Origin: JAVKFY01 sp040223615
GTDB taxonomy: Bacteria; Pseudomonadota; Alphaproteobacteria; GCA-2731375
Reading direction: 5' to 3'
Assembly (NCBI GenBank): GCA_040223615.1
Contig: JAVKFY010000014.1
Location: forward strand, 62,001-126,000
Length of the DNA stretch: 64,000 nucleotides
The translations under genes and the position numbers were made by a program. The notes beneath the pieces were generated by a model that saw only the letters and a list, made by a program, of their open reading frames with translations, did no database searches and had not been told where the DNA came from. Below, piece by piece: positions 53,617-62,656 of this stretch (position 1 is its first letter; each line of letters starts with the position of its first letter).

Positions 53617-54834
53617 ATGCGTTTGAGGAAATATCTGCTTGCCGGTGCGACGGCGCTGGCTGGCGTGGCGATGCTGGCGACGAACGCCAGCGCGGACACG
53701 GTCGGTGTCACAGCGACCGAGATCAAGATCGGCAACACCAACCCGTATAGCGGCCCGGCGTCGTCCTACGGGACCATCGGCAAGTCGATTTCGGCCTTCA
53801 TCAACAAGGTCAATGCCGAAGGCGGCGTGAACGGCCGCAAGATCAACTTCATCTCGGTCGACGACGGCTACAGCCCGCCAAAGACCAAGGAACAGTTCCG
53901 CAAGCTCATCGAACAGGAAGAGGTGGCGTTCATCTTCCAGTCGCTGGGCACGCCGACCAACTCCGCCGTGCACACCTACATGAACCGCAAGAAGGTGCCG
54001 CAGCTGTTCGTCGCCACCGGCGCGACCAAGTGGGGGCAGCCGAAGAAGTATCCGTGGACCATGGGCTGGCAGCCGACCTACCAGACCGCGGGCCGGATCT
54101 ACGGCAACTACATCCTGAAGAACGCGCCGGACGGCAAGATCGGCATCCTGTTCCAGAACGACGACTATGGTAAGGACTACGTCGAAGGCCTGCGGCTGGC
54201 CCTGGGCGACAAGTTCGACTCCATGGTGATCGCGGAGGAAAGCTACGAAGTCACCGATCCGACCGTCGACTCGCAGGTGGTGAACCTGAAGTCGAAGGGC
54301 GCCGACGTCTTCTACAACGTCTCGATTCCGAAGTTCGCCGCGCAGGCGATCAAGAAGGCCTACGAGATCGGCTGGCGCCCGGTGCACGTGCTGAACGACG
54401 TGTCGTCGTCGATCGCCTCGGTCCTGAAGCCGGCCGGCTTCGAGGCCTCCAAGGGCATCGTCACCGGCGTGTGGGGCAAGGACCCGACCGACCCGGCCTG
54501 GAAGGACGATCCGGAGTACAAGGCGTGGCTGGCCTGGATGGAGAAGTACTATCCGGAAGGCGACAAGACCAACCCGTTCAACGCCTACGGCTATTCGGTC
54601 GGCCACATCCTGGTGCAGGTGCTGAAGCAATGTGGCGACGACCTGAGCCGGGAGAACATCATGGCCCAGGCGGCGAACCTGCGTGACGTGCGGGTTCCGA
54701 TGCTGCTGCCGGGTATCCTGGTCAACACCAGCGCGAACGACTTCTATCCGGTCGAGCAGATGCAGATGCAGCAGTTCGACGGCAAGGAGTGGGTCCGGTT
54801 CGGCCCGATCCTGAGCGCCGGCGGCGAGAGCTGA
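53617..54834 (+). CDS. ABC transporter substrate-binding protein (Liv type), copy 2
   Basis: A 405-residue periplasmic binding protein, the tandem paralogue of the previous gene and of equal length. The signal peptide ends NASA near residue 26. Long blocks are identical in both copies (for example SLGTPTNSAVHTYMNRKKVP and EQMQMQQFDGKEWVRFGP), while ligand-contact surroundings vary (ISAFINKVNAEG versus VAAYIAMINEQG). GGAGG seven bases upstream of the ATG fixes the start. It may give the transporter a second specificity. Confidence 0.9.
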   Translation: MRLRKYLLAGATALAGVAMLATNASADTVGVTATEIKIGNTNPYSGPASSYGTIGKSISAFINKVNAEGGVNGRKINFISVDDGYSPPKTKEQFRKLIEQEEVAFIFQSLGTPTNSAVHTYMNRKKVPQLFVATGATKWGQPKKYPWTMGWQPTYQTAGRIYGNYILKNAPDGKIGILFQNDDYGKDYVEGLRLALGDKFDSMVIAEESYEVTDPTVDSQVVNLKSKGADVFYNVSIPKFAAQAIKKAYEIGWRPVHVLNDVSSSIASVLKPAGFEASKGIVTGVWGKDPTDPAWKDDPEYKAWLAWMEKYYPEGDKTNPFNAYGYSVGHILVQVLKQCGDDLSRENIMAQAANLRDVRVPMLLPGILVNTSANDFYPVEQMQMQQFDGKEWVRFGPILSAGGES

Positions 54835-54861
54835 CCGACGTTTGAACTGACGTGAGGGAGG

Positions 54862-54890
54862 CCGCCGGCGGTTCCGCCGGCGGTCTTTTT
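54862..54890 (+). terminator. rho-independent terminator of the liv region
   Basis: CCGCCGGCGG and a second CCGCCGGCGG form a ten-base-pair GC stem with a short TT loop, followed by TCTTTTT. It lies 27 bases after the second binding-protein stop and is the clearest intrinsic terminator in the window. On the other strand it also sits just downstream of the convergent ClC gene. Confidence 0.85.
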
Positions 54891-54904
54891 CGTGCCCGCA
54901 CGCC

Positions 54905-56668
54905 TCATGACCGCACGCCGTGCTCCTCGGCCTGGAGCTGGAGCAGGGCGCGGTTGTAGGCGCGCAGCGCGTCGACCTGGTGCACGATGCCGACCACGCG
55001 CCGGGTCTTGTCGTCGTCGACCACGGGCAGGTGGTTCTCGCCGCTGGTCTCCATCGCCTGCAGCGCGCGCTCCAGGCTGTCGCCGGCGGTCAGAAAGGCT
55101 GGCGCGGCGTGGGCGATCTCCTTCGCGTTCATCTGCTCGTCGACATCGGCCTCGAAGGCGACGGCGCGGATATCGGCGAAGGACAGCATGCCGGTCAGCC
55201 CCTCGTCCTCGTCGACCAGCAGGAATCCGGTGGCCGGCGCGCTCGGCAGCAGCCGCTTCAGGTCGCGCAGCGGCGCGTCCTCGCGCACGATGTGGAAGCG
55301 CCGGTCCATGACGTCGCGCACCAGCACGGCGCGCAGCAGGTGTCGGGCGCGGCCGCCGGCCAGGTTGAGGCCACGGCGCACCAGCTGGCGGTGAAAGTAG
55401 CTGGGGCCCTGGAGCTGCTGCGTCAGCACGGTGGCGGTGGAGCTGGCGACCATCGCCGCGATGGTCATCTCATAGTCGCCGGTCAGTTCGAACACGATCA
55501 GGATCGTCGAGATCGGCGCACCCAGAACCGCGGCGGCCATCGCGCTCATGCCGACGATGGCGTAGGCGCCGTGTCCGGTGGCGAGCTCCGGGAACGCGTG
55601 CGCGGCGACGATGCCGAAGGCGCCGCCGGTCATCGCGCCCAGGAACAACGCCGGCGAGAACACACCGCCGCCGAAGCGGCAGCCGAGCGTGATCGCCGTC
55701 GCCGCGGTCTTCAGCACGATCAGCGCGATCAGCAGCCATAGCGACAGCTGCTGGTTCAGGGCCGCATCGGTGGCCTCGTAGCCGACGCCCAGGATGTGCG
55801 GGAAGTTGACCGCCAGCGCGCCGACCAGCAGCCCGCCGCAGGCCGGCAGCAGCAGCGGCGGGATCGGCAGGCTCTCGACCACCTTCTGGGTAAAAGTGAC
55901 CGACCAGTTGAAGGTCATGGCGATCGCGGCGCAGACCACGCCGAGCAGCAGGTAGGCCGGGAATTCCAGCATGGTGACGATTTCGAAGCCGGGCAGGATG
56001 AAGGCCGGCTCGGTGCCCAGGTGGATGCGGGAGACCACGGTGCCGGCGACGGAGGCGATCACCACCGGGGCGAAGGCGGACAGCGCGTAGTGGCCGATCA
56101 CCACTTCCAGGGCGAAGAACACGCCGGCGATCGGGGCGTTGAACGAGGCGGCGACCGCCGCCGCGACGCCGCAGCCCAGGATGGTGCGGCTCAGCCCGGC
56201 GCTGAGGTGCAGGCGCTGGGCCAGCCAGGAGGCCAGCGTGGCGCCGAAATGGACCATCGGTCCCTCGCGGCCGGCCGAGGCGCCGAAACCCAGCGAGGTG
56301 GCGCTGATCACCGCGGCGCCGATCCCTTCGCGCAGGCCGAGCCGGCCCTGGCGCAGGACGTTGGCCTCGATTACCTCCGGCACGCCGTGCGGCCGGTTGT
56401 CGGGCATCAGCAGCTTCAGCAGCACGCCGACGATCAGGCCGCCAAGCGCCGGCAACAGCAGGATCTGCCAGTCCGGGAGCTGTGCCGCCTTGGTGAACAC
56501 CGCCTCGTCGGGGAAGCCGAAGGCGATCCACTGGATGCCGGCGATGGCGCCGCGAAAGGCGATGGCGGCGTAGGCGACGACGATGCCGACCGCGACGGCG
56601 ACCAGGTTCAGGATGATCTGCTCGTTGTGCCGCAACCGGTTCCAGCGGTCGGTGACGGCGGCGAACAT
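54905..56668 (-). CDS. ClC-family chloride channel/transporter with CBS domains
   Basis: A 587-residue protein with a ClC membrane domain of about 18 helices and two C-terminal CBS domains (about 445-580). The selectivity-filter Glu is Glu135 in SAGREGPMVHFG (GREGP motif), and the GFGA- and AAAFN-type loops (AAVAASFNAPIAGVFFALEV) are present. Most bacterial members are chloride/proton exchangers, though the CBS domains suggest regulation by nucleotides. It is convergent with the liv terminator and has no same-strand partner except the thioesterase 14 bases upstream. Confidence 0.9.
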   Translation of the reverse strand: MFAAVTDRWNRLRHNEQIILNLVAVAVGIVVAYAAIAFRGAIAGIQWIAFGFPDEAVFTKAAQLPDWQILLLPALGGLIVGVLLKLLMPDNRPHGVPEVIEANVLRQGRLGLREGIGAAVISATSLGFGASAGREGPMVHFGATLASWLAQRLHLSAGLSRTILGCGVAAAVAASFNAPIAGVFFALEVVIGHYALSAFAPVVIASVAGTVVSRIHLGTEPAFILPGFEIVTMLEFPAYLLLGVVCAAIAMTFNWSVTFTQKVVESLPIPPLLLPACGGLLVGALAVNFPHILGVGYEATDAALNQQLSLWLLIALIVLKTAATAITLGCRFGGGVFSPALFLGAMTGGAFGIVAAHAFPELATGHGAYAIVGMSAMAAAVLGAPISTILIVFELTGDYEMTIAAMVASSTATVLTQQLQGPSYFHRQLVRRGLNLAGGRARHLLRAVLVRDVMDRRFHIVREDAPLRDLKRLLPSAPATGFLLVDEDEGLTGMLSFADIRAVAFEADVDEQMNAKEIAHAAPAFLTAGDSLERALQAMETSGENHLPVVDDDKTRRVVGIVHQVDALRAYNRALLQLQAEEHGVRS

Positions 56669-56682
56669 CGCGGTGCCGGTCC

Positions 56683-57204
56683 TCAGCCGCGGCGACGGAT
56701 GCCGATCACCCGTCCGGCCGCCGGGGGCCGTGGCAGGCCGGCGTGCGCGGTGCGGATGGCATCGACCCGGGCCTGGACCGCGGGCGGGAAAGGCGCGGCG
56801 CCGCGGGCGCCCAGGTCGACGTGCAGCAGCATCAGTTCGCTGGTCGCCGACAGAAACCCTTCATCGGCGTGGAATAGCTCGCTGTAGAGGTGAATGCGCT
56901 TGTCGTCGGCGTCCAGCACCTGGCCGGTCATCTTCAACGGCGCGCCCTCGGCCACCTCGCGGATGTACTGGACATGGGTTTCCAGCACGAAGGCCGACAT
57001 GTTGGTGCGCTTCACGTATTCGGCGCCGATGTCGATGATGCCGAACAGGCCGTCGGTGCCGTGGTCGAAGACCAGCACGTAATAGGCCACGTTCATGTGC
57101 CCGTTGTAGTCGATCCACTCCGGCTTCACCGATGTGCGCAGCAGTTCCAGCGGCTCCGGCGGCACCGGCACGGCGGCAGGATCGAAGGCGGGCCGAATCG
57201 ACAT
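56683..57204 (-). CDS. acyl-CoA thioesterase, 4-hydroxybenzoyl-CoA thioesterase family
   Basis: A 173-residue hot-dog fold thioesterase. The active-site region is VKPEWIDYNGHMNVAYYVLVFD, with the Asp of the 4HBT type followed by GHMN. The segment FVLETHVQYIREVAEG and the C-terminal LMLLHVDLGARGAAPFPP are typical. Its relatives include the thioesterase linked to carnitine metabolism, so a betainyl- or hydroxyacyl-CoA substrate is possible. The ATG at 57204 is chosen; a longer upstream frame has no conservation. It is divergent from the FAD dehydrogenase. Confidence 0.82.
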   Translation of the reverse strand: MSIRPAFDPAAVPVPPEPLELLRTSVKPEWIDYNGHMNVAYYVLVFDHGTDGLFGIIDIGAEYVKRTNMSAFVLETHVQYIREVAEGAPLKMTGQVLDADDKRIHLYSELFHADEGFLSATSELMLLHVDLGARGAAPFPPAVQARVDAIRTAHAGLPRPPAAGRVIGIRRRG

Positions 57205-57295
57205 GCGCGCGATGATAGCAGCGCTGTCGGTTGCCGCGCACCTGCGCGGGCGCCTATAACAAATTGAAGGGATACACCCCGTGGGGAGCAAAGCG

Positions 57296-58684
57296 ATGAG
57301 CGTGGCACCAGTGGCGACCGAAACCGTGGTCGAGCAGCTACAGGACCGGTTCGGCGATCGGGTCAGCCTGAGCCAGGCAGTGCGCGAGCAGCACGGCCGC
57401 GGCGAGAGCTGGCATCAGGCGCAGCCGCCGGACGCGGTGGTGTTCGCCCGTTCCACCGAGGAGGTGGTCGAGATCGTCAACCTGTGCCGCGAGCACCAGG
57501 TGCCGATCATCGCCTATGGCACCGGCACCTCGCTGGAGGGCCACCTGGCGGCGCTGAAGGGCGGCATCTGCATCGACCTGTCACAGATGAACGCGGTGCT
57601 GGAGGTGAACGCGGAGGATCTGGACTGCGTGGTGCAGCCCGGCGTGACGCGCAAGCAGCTCAACGAGTATCTGCGCGACCAGGGCCTGTTCTTCCCGATC
57701 GATCCGGGTGCCGACGCCTCCATCGGTGGCATGACCGCGACGCGGGCCAGCGGGACCAACGCGGTGCGCTACGGCACCATGCGCGAGAACGTGCTGGCGC
57801 TGACCGTGGTGCTGGCCGACGGCCGGGTGATCCGTACCAGCCGGCGGGCGCGCAAGTCGGCGGCCGGCTACGACCTGACCCGGCTGTTCGTCGGGTCGGA
57901 AGGTACGCTGGGGGTGATCACCGAGGTCACCTTGCGGCTCTACGGCATTCCGGAGGCGATCAGTTCCGCCGTGGTGCCGTTCAAGGACATCGAGGGCGCG
58001 GTCAACACCACGATCCTGACCATCCAGTCCGGTATCCCGGTGGCGCGCATCGAGCTGCTGGACGAGATCCAGCTCGACGCAATCAACAAGTATTCCGACA
58101 TGGACCACGAGGTCGCCCCGACCCTGTTCCTGGAGTTTCACGGCACCGAGCGCGGCGTGCAGGAGCAGGCCGAACAGGTCAAGGCACTGGCCGACGAACT
58201 CGGCGGCGGCGAATTCCGCTGGACCACCAAGACCGAGGAGCGCAACAAACTGTGGCAGGCGCGCCACGACGCCGCCTATGCCTGCAAGGCGCTGCGCCCC
58301 AATGCCGAGCTGTGGGCGACCGATGTCTGCGTGCCGATCTCGCGGCTGGCCGAATGTATCGCGGAGACCAAGCAGGACCTGGCCGAGAGTTTCCTGATCG
58401 CGCCGCTGGTCGGCCATGTCGGCGACGGCAACTTCCACCTCGCTTTCGTCCTGGATCGTTCCGACCCGAAGGAGATGGACGAGGCCGAGCGGATCAACGG
58501 CCGGCTGATCAGCCGGGCGCTGGCGATGGGCGGCACCTGCACCGGCGAGCACGGGGTCGGCTACGGCAAGTCCAAGTACCTGATCGCCGAGCATGGCGAG
58601 GCGGTCGCGGTGATGCGCACGCTGAAGCAGGCGCTGGATCCCGACAACATCATGAACCCCGGCAAGATCTTCACGGGCAACTAG
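57296..58684 (+). CDS. FAD-linked D-lactate/glycolate dehydrogenase-like oxidase (GlcD family)
   Basis: A 462-residue flavoprotein of the vanillyl-alcohol oxidase superfamily, with an FAD-binding PCMH domain (about 40-220) and a C-terminal substrate domain. FAD contacts are IIAYGTGTSLEGH and IDPGADASIGGMTATRASG; the C-terminal GTCTGEHGVGYGK and LVGHVGDGNFH carry the metal/substrate His residues. It oxidises a 2-hydroxy acid to a 2-oxo acid. The ATG at 57296 follows GGGGAGC. It starts an operon with the SMP-30 and citryl-CoA lyase-like genes. Confidence 0.9.
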   Translation: MSVAPVATETVVEQLQDRFGDRVSLSQAVREQHGRGESWHQAQPPDAVVFARSTEEVVEIVNLCREHQVPIIAYGTGTSLEGHLAALKGGICIDLSQMNAVLEVNAEDLDCVVQPGVTRKQLNEYLRDQGLFFPIDPGADASIGGMTATRASGTNAVRYGTMRENVLALTVVLADGRVIRTSRRARKSAAGYDLTRLFVGSEGTLGVITEVTLRLYGIPEAISSAVVPFKDIEGAVNTTILTIQSGIPVARIELLDEIQLDAINKYSDMDHEVAPTLFLEFHGTERGVQEQAEQVKALADELGGGEFRWTTKTEERNKLWQARHDAAYACKALRPNAELWATDVCVPISRLAECIAETKQDLAESFLIAPLVGHVGDGNFHLAFVLDRSDPKEMDEAERINGRLISRALAMGGTCTGEHGVGYGKSKYLIAEHGEAVAVMRTLKQALDPDNIMNPGKIFTGN

Positions 58685-58685
58685 G

Positions 58686-59663
58686 ATGCACCATCGCCCG
58701 CGGCACCCGTCCACCGCCGGCTGGCGCGAGCAGCCGCGCTATCCCGACCCGCTGATCCACACCCTGGACGAGAAGTTCGACAAGTACCGGATTTTCTCCG
58801 CCGCGGTGGAGCGGCTCTACACCGGCTGCCGCTGGTCGGAGGGGCCCGTGTGGTTCGGCGACGGGCGCTATCTGCTGTGGTCGGACATTCCGAACAACCG
58901 CATCCTCAAGTGGGAAGAAGAGACCGGCCGGACCAGCGTCTACCGGCGTCCGTCGGATTTCGCCAACGGCCATACCCGCGATCGGCGGGGCCGGCTGATC
59001 ACCTGCGAGCATGGCGGCCGGCGGGTGACGCGGACCGAGTATGACGGATCGATCACCGTGATCATGGACAACTGGCAGGGCAAGCCGCTGAACTCGCCGA
59101 ACGACGTGGTGGTGAAGTCGGACGGCTCGATCTGGTTCACCGACCCGCCGTTCGGCATCCTCGGCAACTACGAGGGGCACAAGGCGGAGTCCGAGACCGC
59201 GCCGGCGGTCTACCGCGTCGATGGCGAGACCCTGCAACCCGAGATCGTCGCGGATGGCGTGCTGGGACCGAACGGGCTGGCCTTCTCGCCGGACGAGAAG
59301 GTGTTCTACCTGGTGCAGTCGCGAGCGACGCCGAACCGCAACATCCTGGCCTACGACGTCGGCGCCGACGGCCGGAGCCTGTCGAACAAGCGCGTCCATA
59401 TCGATGCCGGGCCGGGCGGCACGCCGGACGGCTTCCGCGTCGATGTCGACGGCAACCTGTGGGCCGGCTGGGGCATGGGCAGCGCCGAGCTCGACGGCGT
59501 GATGGTGTTCTCGCCCGACGGCACGCCGATCGGCCGCATCGAGTTGCCGGAACGCTGCGCCAACGTCTGTTTCGGCGGCCCGAAGCGCAACCGGCTGTTC
59601 ATGGCCGCCAGCCAGTCGCTCTATGCGCTCTACGTCAACACCCAGGGCGTCGCCGGCGGCTAG
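58686..59663 (+). CDS. SMP-30/gluconolactonase-like lactonase
   Basis: A 325-residue six-bladed beta-propeller hydrolase. The metal-binding Glu is in CRWSEGPVWFGD, the Asn in NSPNDVVVKSDGSIWFTDPP, and the Asp in the later TPDGFRVDVDGNLW. Family members open sugar or other lactones (LRE/gluconolactonase). The start follows the dehydrogenase stop by one base, so they are translationally linked. The lactone opened here is probably made by or fed to the oxidase. Confidence 0.9.
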   Translation: MHHRPRHPSTAGWREQPRYPDPLIHTLDEKFDKYRIFSAAVERLYTGCRWSEGPVWFGDGRYLLWSDIPNNRILKWEEETGRTSVYRRPSDFANGHTRDRRGRLITCEHGGRRVTRTEYDGSITVIMDNWQGKPLNSPNDVVVKSDGSIWFTDPPFGILGNYEGHKAESETAPAVYRVDGETLQPEIVADGVLGPNGLAFSPDEKVFYLVQSRATPNRNILAYDVGADGRSLSNKRVHIDAGPGGTPDGFRVDVDGNLWAGWGMGSAELDGVMVFSPDGTPIGRIELPERCANVCFGGPKRNRLFMAASQSLYALYVNTQGVAGG

Positions 59664-59665
59664 CC

Positions 59666-60427
59666 ATGCCGACCAGGGACATGTCGCAGTGGCGCACCGG
59701 GATCGCCCAGGTGGTATCCGGTGACGAGGAAGAGGTGCTGGTCCGCGGCGAGAAACTGTCGGAACTGATCGGGCAGGCCAGCTTCGCGGAGATGATGTTC
59801 CTGCTGCTGCAGGGCCGGCGACCGACATCCGCGCAGACGCGGGTGTTCGACGCGTTGCTGGTGGCCTGCATGGAGCATGGCATCGCGCCGCCGTCGATGA
59901 TCGCGCGCTGCTTCGCGTCCTACGGCACCAACATCCAGAGCGCGGTCGGCGCCGGCATCCTGGCCTTTGGCGACAAGATGGGCGGGCTCGGCGAACAGCT
60001 GGCGAAACTGCTGTCGGAAGCAGTGGCGGGCCGCGACCTTGGCGACGATGGCCTGCGCGCGGCGGCCACGGCGATCGTCGCGGCGAACCCGCGGGTGCCG
60101 GGCTACGGCATTCCGCTGCACGGCGCCGATCCGCGCAGTCCGGCGGTGCTCAAGGTCGCGCATGACGAGGGCGTCGCGGGGACCTACTGCCGGCTTGGCG
60201 GCTTCATCGAGGAAAAGTTGACGGCGCGGCGCGGCGGTCGGCCGGTGCCGATGAACGTGGACGGGGTCAGCGCCGTGGTCGGCCTCGACCTCGGCTTCGA
60301 CTGGCGCGCGACGCGGCTGTTCCTGCTGACCGCGCGCTCGGTGTCGATCGGCGCGCACTACCTGGAGGAACAGGCGCAGGACAGCACCTGGCGCCACATT
60401 CCCGCCGACCAGATCGAGTACGAGTGA
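59666..60427 (+). CDS. citryl-CoA lyase-like (citrate synthase superfamily) protein
   Basis: A 253-residue protein covering the C-terminal type of citrate synthase fold. RTGIAQVVSGDEEEVLVRG near the N-terminus, GTNIQSAVGAGILAFGD and the catalytic-type GYGIPLHGADPRSP (with His) are seen, and the end reads GAHYLEEQAQDSTWRHIPAD. It is shorter than citrate synthase (about 430) and matches the short citryl-CoA lyase-like group. The ATG follows the lactonase stop by two bases. It may cleave an acyl-CoA made in this operon. Confidence 0.78.
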   Translation: MPTRDMSQWRTGIAQVVSGDEEEVLVRGEKLSELIGQASFAEMMFLLLQGRRPTSAQTRVFDALLVACMEHGIAPPSMIARCFASYGTNIQSAVGAGILAFGDKMGGLGEQLAKLLSEAVAGRDLGDDGLRAAATAIVAANPRVPGYGIPLHGADPRSPAVLKVAHDEGVAGTYCRLGGFIEEKLTARRGGRPVPMNVDGVSAVVGLDLGFDWRATRLFLLTARSVSIGAHYLEEQAQDSTWRHIPADQIEYE

Positions 60428-60430
60428 ACC

Positions 60431-60520
60431 TGTCATTCCTGCGAAGACAGGAATCCAGGCAGCTTTGGACCCTGGCACCGCCGTCGCACGACGTTCCCTG
60501 GATGCCAGCCTTCGCTGGGG
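60431..60520. repeat. second REP-like family (CATTCC-type) between operons
   Basis: Outer arms ATCCAGG (60453-60459) and CCTGGAT (60497-60503) pair. Inner hairpins ATTCCTG/CAGGAAT (60435-60441 and 60448-60454) and CCAGC/GCTGG (60505-60509, 60514-60518) flank them. It lies just after the citryl-CoA lyase-like gene and upstream of msrA. The pattern TGTCATTCCTGCGAA is common in alphaproteobacterial intergenic repeats. Confidence 0.6.
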
Positions 60521-60609
60521 GGTGAGGCCGCTCGCCAATTCGTGACCGAACGTGGGTATCGCTTGGCTTTCCGCCGGCCTATGTGCAGGTGAGCCACGGG
60601 AGACTGCCG

Positions 60610-61215
60610 ATGAGTCGATTTTTCGCCGCCCTGCTCGGGCTTGGTCTGCTGGCCGCGCCGGCCGCCGGCGCGGAGACCCGCACCGCGATCTTCGCCGGCG
60701 GGTGTTTCTGGTGCGTGGAGAGCGATTTCGACAAGCTGGCCGGCGTCACCGACACGCTCTCCGGCTATACCGGCGGCGACCTGGAAAACCCGACCTACAG
60801 GAAGGTCGGCAGCGGCGGTACCGGTCACCTGGAGGCGGTGCAGATCACCTACGATCCAGAGAAGGTCGACTACGACACGCTGCTGACGGTGTTCTGGCAC
60901 TCGGTCGACCCGACCGACCCGGGCGGGCAGTTCTGCGACCGGGGCGAAACCTACCAGACCGCGATCTTCGTGATGAACGACGAGGAGCGGGCGCTGGCGG
61001 AGGCGTCGAAGGCGGCGGCCGAGGCCGAGCTGGGACAGAAGATCGTCACGCCGGTCCGCGAGGCCAAGACCTTCTGGCCGGCGGAGGACTACCACCAGAA
61101 TTATTACGAGAAGAACCCGATCCGCTATCGGTTCTATCGCGGCGGCTGCAAGCGCGACCGACGGATCGAGGAACTATGGGGCGAGGCCGCCTTCAAGGGC
61201 CTGCCGAAGAAGTAG
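60610..61215 (+). CDS. msrA: exported peptide methionine sulfoxide reductase A
   Basis: A 201-residue MsrA with a signal peptide (about 1-21, ending AAGA). The catalytic motif is IFAGGCFWCVESDF, with Cys32 nucleophile and Cys35. The conserved GYTGGDLENPTYRKVG, GHLEAVQITYDP and EDYHQNYYEKN segments are present. Exported MsrA repairs oxidised methionine in envelope proteins, and needs a periplasmic electron donor. GGGAG seven bases before the ATG at 60610 supports that start. No msrB or msrP gene is adjacent. Confidence 0.93.
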   Translation: MSRFFAALLGLGLLAAPAAGAETRTAIFAGGCFWCVESDFDKLAGVTDTLSGYTGGDLENPTYRKVGSGGTGHLEAVQITYDPEKVDYDTLLTVFWHSVDPTDPGGQFCDRGETYQTAIFVMNDEERALAEASKAAAEAELGQKIVTPVREAKTFWPAEDYHQNYYEKNPIRYRFYRGGCKRDRRIEELWGEAAFKGLPKK

Positions 61216-61221
61216 TCGCGA

Positions 61222-61791
61222 TCAGCGCGCCTCGGTCCAGCTTTCGGAGAAGGCGAGCGCGCAGGTGCTAAACGGGCGGCCATCGCGGTCGCGCGGCCAG
61301 GGCTGGCCGGCCGCCTGCTGGCCGTTCACCGTCAGCCGCGCGCCGGCGCACGGCACCAGCACGGTGCAGACGCCGTACTTGCGCTCCGCGCCCGGCTGGG
61401 TGTGCAGCAGCAGGGGGTCGCCGGCGGCGTGCCAGGTCAACTCGATCTCGTCGTCATGGCTGGATACCCGCTCGGTCCAGAAGTCACGCATGTCGCCGGC
61501 CTTGTCGAACTCGGCGTCGATGACCGGGATCGCGGTGTCGGCGGTCTCCGCGTTCAACATCCCCTGCACGGTCTCCTGCAGCCAGCGCGCCATGGCGATG
61601 TTGTCGCTGTAGATGCGCCACTGGTTGTCGGTCAGCTCGCTCTTCAGGTAGAGCACGTGGCCGGGCCCGGCCGGGCAGAACAGGATGCGCCAGAAGCTGG
61701 CGCTGGTGGTCTCCGGGTCGCCGTCCTTGGCGGACAGGCGGATGAACGGGTTCTCGCCGGTCAGGATGACGCGGTTCGGATCGTTGGCCAT
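61222..61791 (-). CDS. conserved hypothetical protein in the FAH operon
   Basis: A 189-residue soluble, beta-rich protein beginning MANDPNRVILTGENPFIRLS, with Trp/Asp/Glu-rich segments (FWRILFCPAGPGHVLYLKSE, LTDNQWRIYSDNIAMARWL). I do not recognise a family or catalytic motif. It is the last gene of a reverse-strand operon with a fumarylacetoacetate hydrolase-like enzyme and the ThDP enzyme, so it probably serves the same pathway. Confidence 0.55.
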   Translation of the reverse strand: MANDPNRVILTGENPFIRLSAKDGDPETTSASFWRILFCPAGPGHVLYLKSELTDNQWRIYSDNIAMARWLQETVQGMLNAETADTAIPVIDAEFDKAGDMRDFWTERVSSHDDEIELTWHAAGDPLLLHTQPGAERKYGVCTVLVPCAGARLTVNGQQAAGQPWPRDRDGRPFSTCALAFSESWTEAR

Positions 61792-61800
61792 GTTGACCCC

Positions 61801-62643
61801 CTATATGCGAGCGCTGTTGGCGGGCTCGTCGATGACGGTGTTCTCGATGGCGCCGAGATTTTCGATCTCGACACGGACCACGTCGCCGGGCTTGAGGAAG
61901 CTCGGCGGCTTCATGCCGAGGCCGACGCCGGGCGGGGTGCCGGTGGTGATGACGTCGCCGGGCTCGAAGCTCACCGCCTGGCTGATCAGTTCGATCAGGC
62001 GGTAGCAGTCGAAGATCATTTCCGAGGTGTTGGAGTCCTGGCGCAGCTCGCCGTTGACCCAGGTCTTGATCCACAGCTTGCGCGGATCGCCGGCCTCGTC
62101 CGGCGTGGTCATCCAGGGTCCGAACGGTCCGTGCGTGTCGCAGCTCTTCGGGATCACCACCACGGGCAATTGCTTCTGCCATTCGCGGTTGGAGAAGTCG
62201 TTGCACACGGTGTAGCCGGCGATCACCTCGTGCGCGCGCTCGTAGGGCACGTGGCGGCAGTGCCGGCCGATCACCACGCCGAGCTCGCCCTCGTAGTCCA
62301 GGCTGTCGGAGACGCGGGGGCGCCAGACCTGGTCGAACGGGCCGGCGATGGAGTTCTGCAATTTGGCGAAGGTGGACGGCCATTCCGGGGTCTTGGCGCC
62401 GACCTCGCGGACGTGGTCGGCGTAGTTCAGGCCGATGGCGAGATACTTGGAAGGGCGCGGGATCGGCGCACGCAGCGTCACGTCGGACAGCTTGTAGCGC
62501 GGGCCTTCGACGCCGCCCGAACGCTGCAACTCGCCTTCCGCGATCAGCTGGCGCAGGTCGGTGGCGCCGAGGGCGATGATCTCGTCGCCCTCGACCCGGC
62601 CGACATGCTCGCGGGCATCGCGAACGAAGGTGGCCAGTTTCAT
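61801..62643 (-). CDS. fumarylacetoacetate hydrolase family protein
   Basis: A 280-residue protein with the FAH fold, which cleaves C-C bonds in oxo acids or hydrates them. The metal ligands are in LDYEGELGVVIGRHC (Glu, Glu) and the downstream Asp of the GDVITTGTPPGVG region. The segment GLNYADHVREVG in the N-terminal half is conserved. Substrate unknown; candidates are acylpyruvates or 2-oxo-3-deoxy acids. It is cotranscribed with the 189- and 116-residue genes. Confidence 0.88.
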   Translation of the reverse strand: MKLATFVRDAREHVGRVEGDEIIALGATDLRQLIAEGELQRSGGVEGPRYKLSDVTLRAPIPRPSKYLAIGLNYADHVREVGAKTPEWPSTFAKLQNSIAGPFDQVWRPRVSDSLDYEGELGVVIGRHCRHVPYERAHEVIAGYTVCNDFSNREWQKQLPVVVIPKSCDTHGPFGPWMTTPDEAGDPRKLWIKTWVNGELRQDSNTSEMIFDCYRLIELISQAVSFEPGDVITTGTPPGVGLGMKPPSFLKPGDVVRVEIENLGAIENTVIDEPANSARI

Positions 62644-62656
62644 GGCGATGCCTCCC

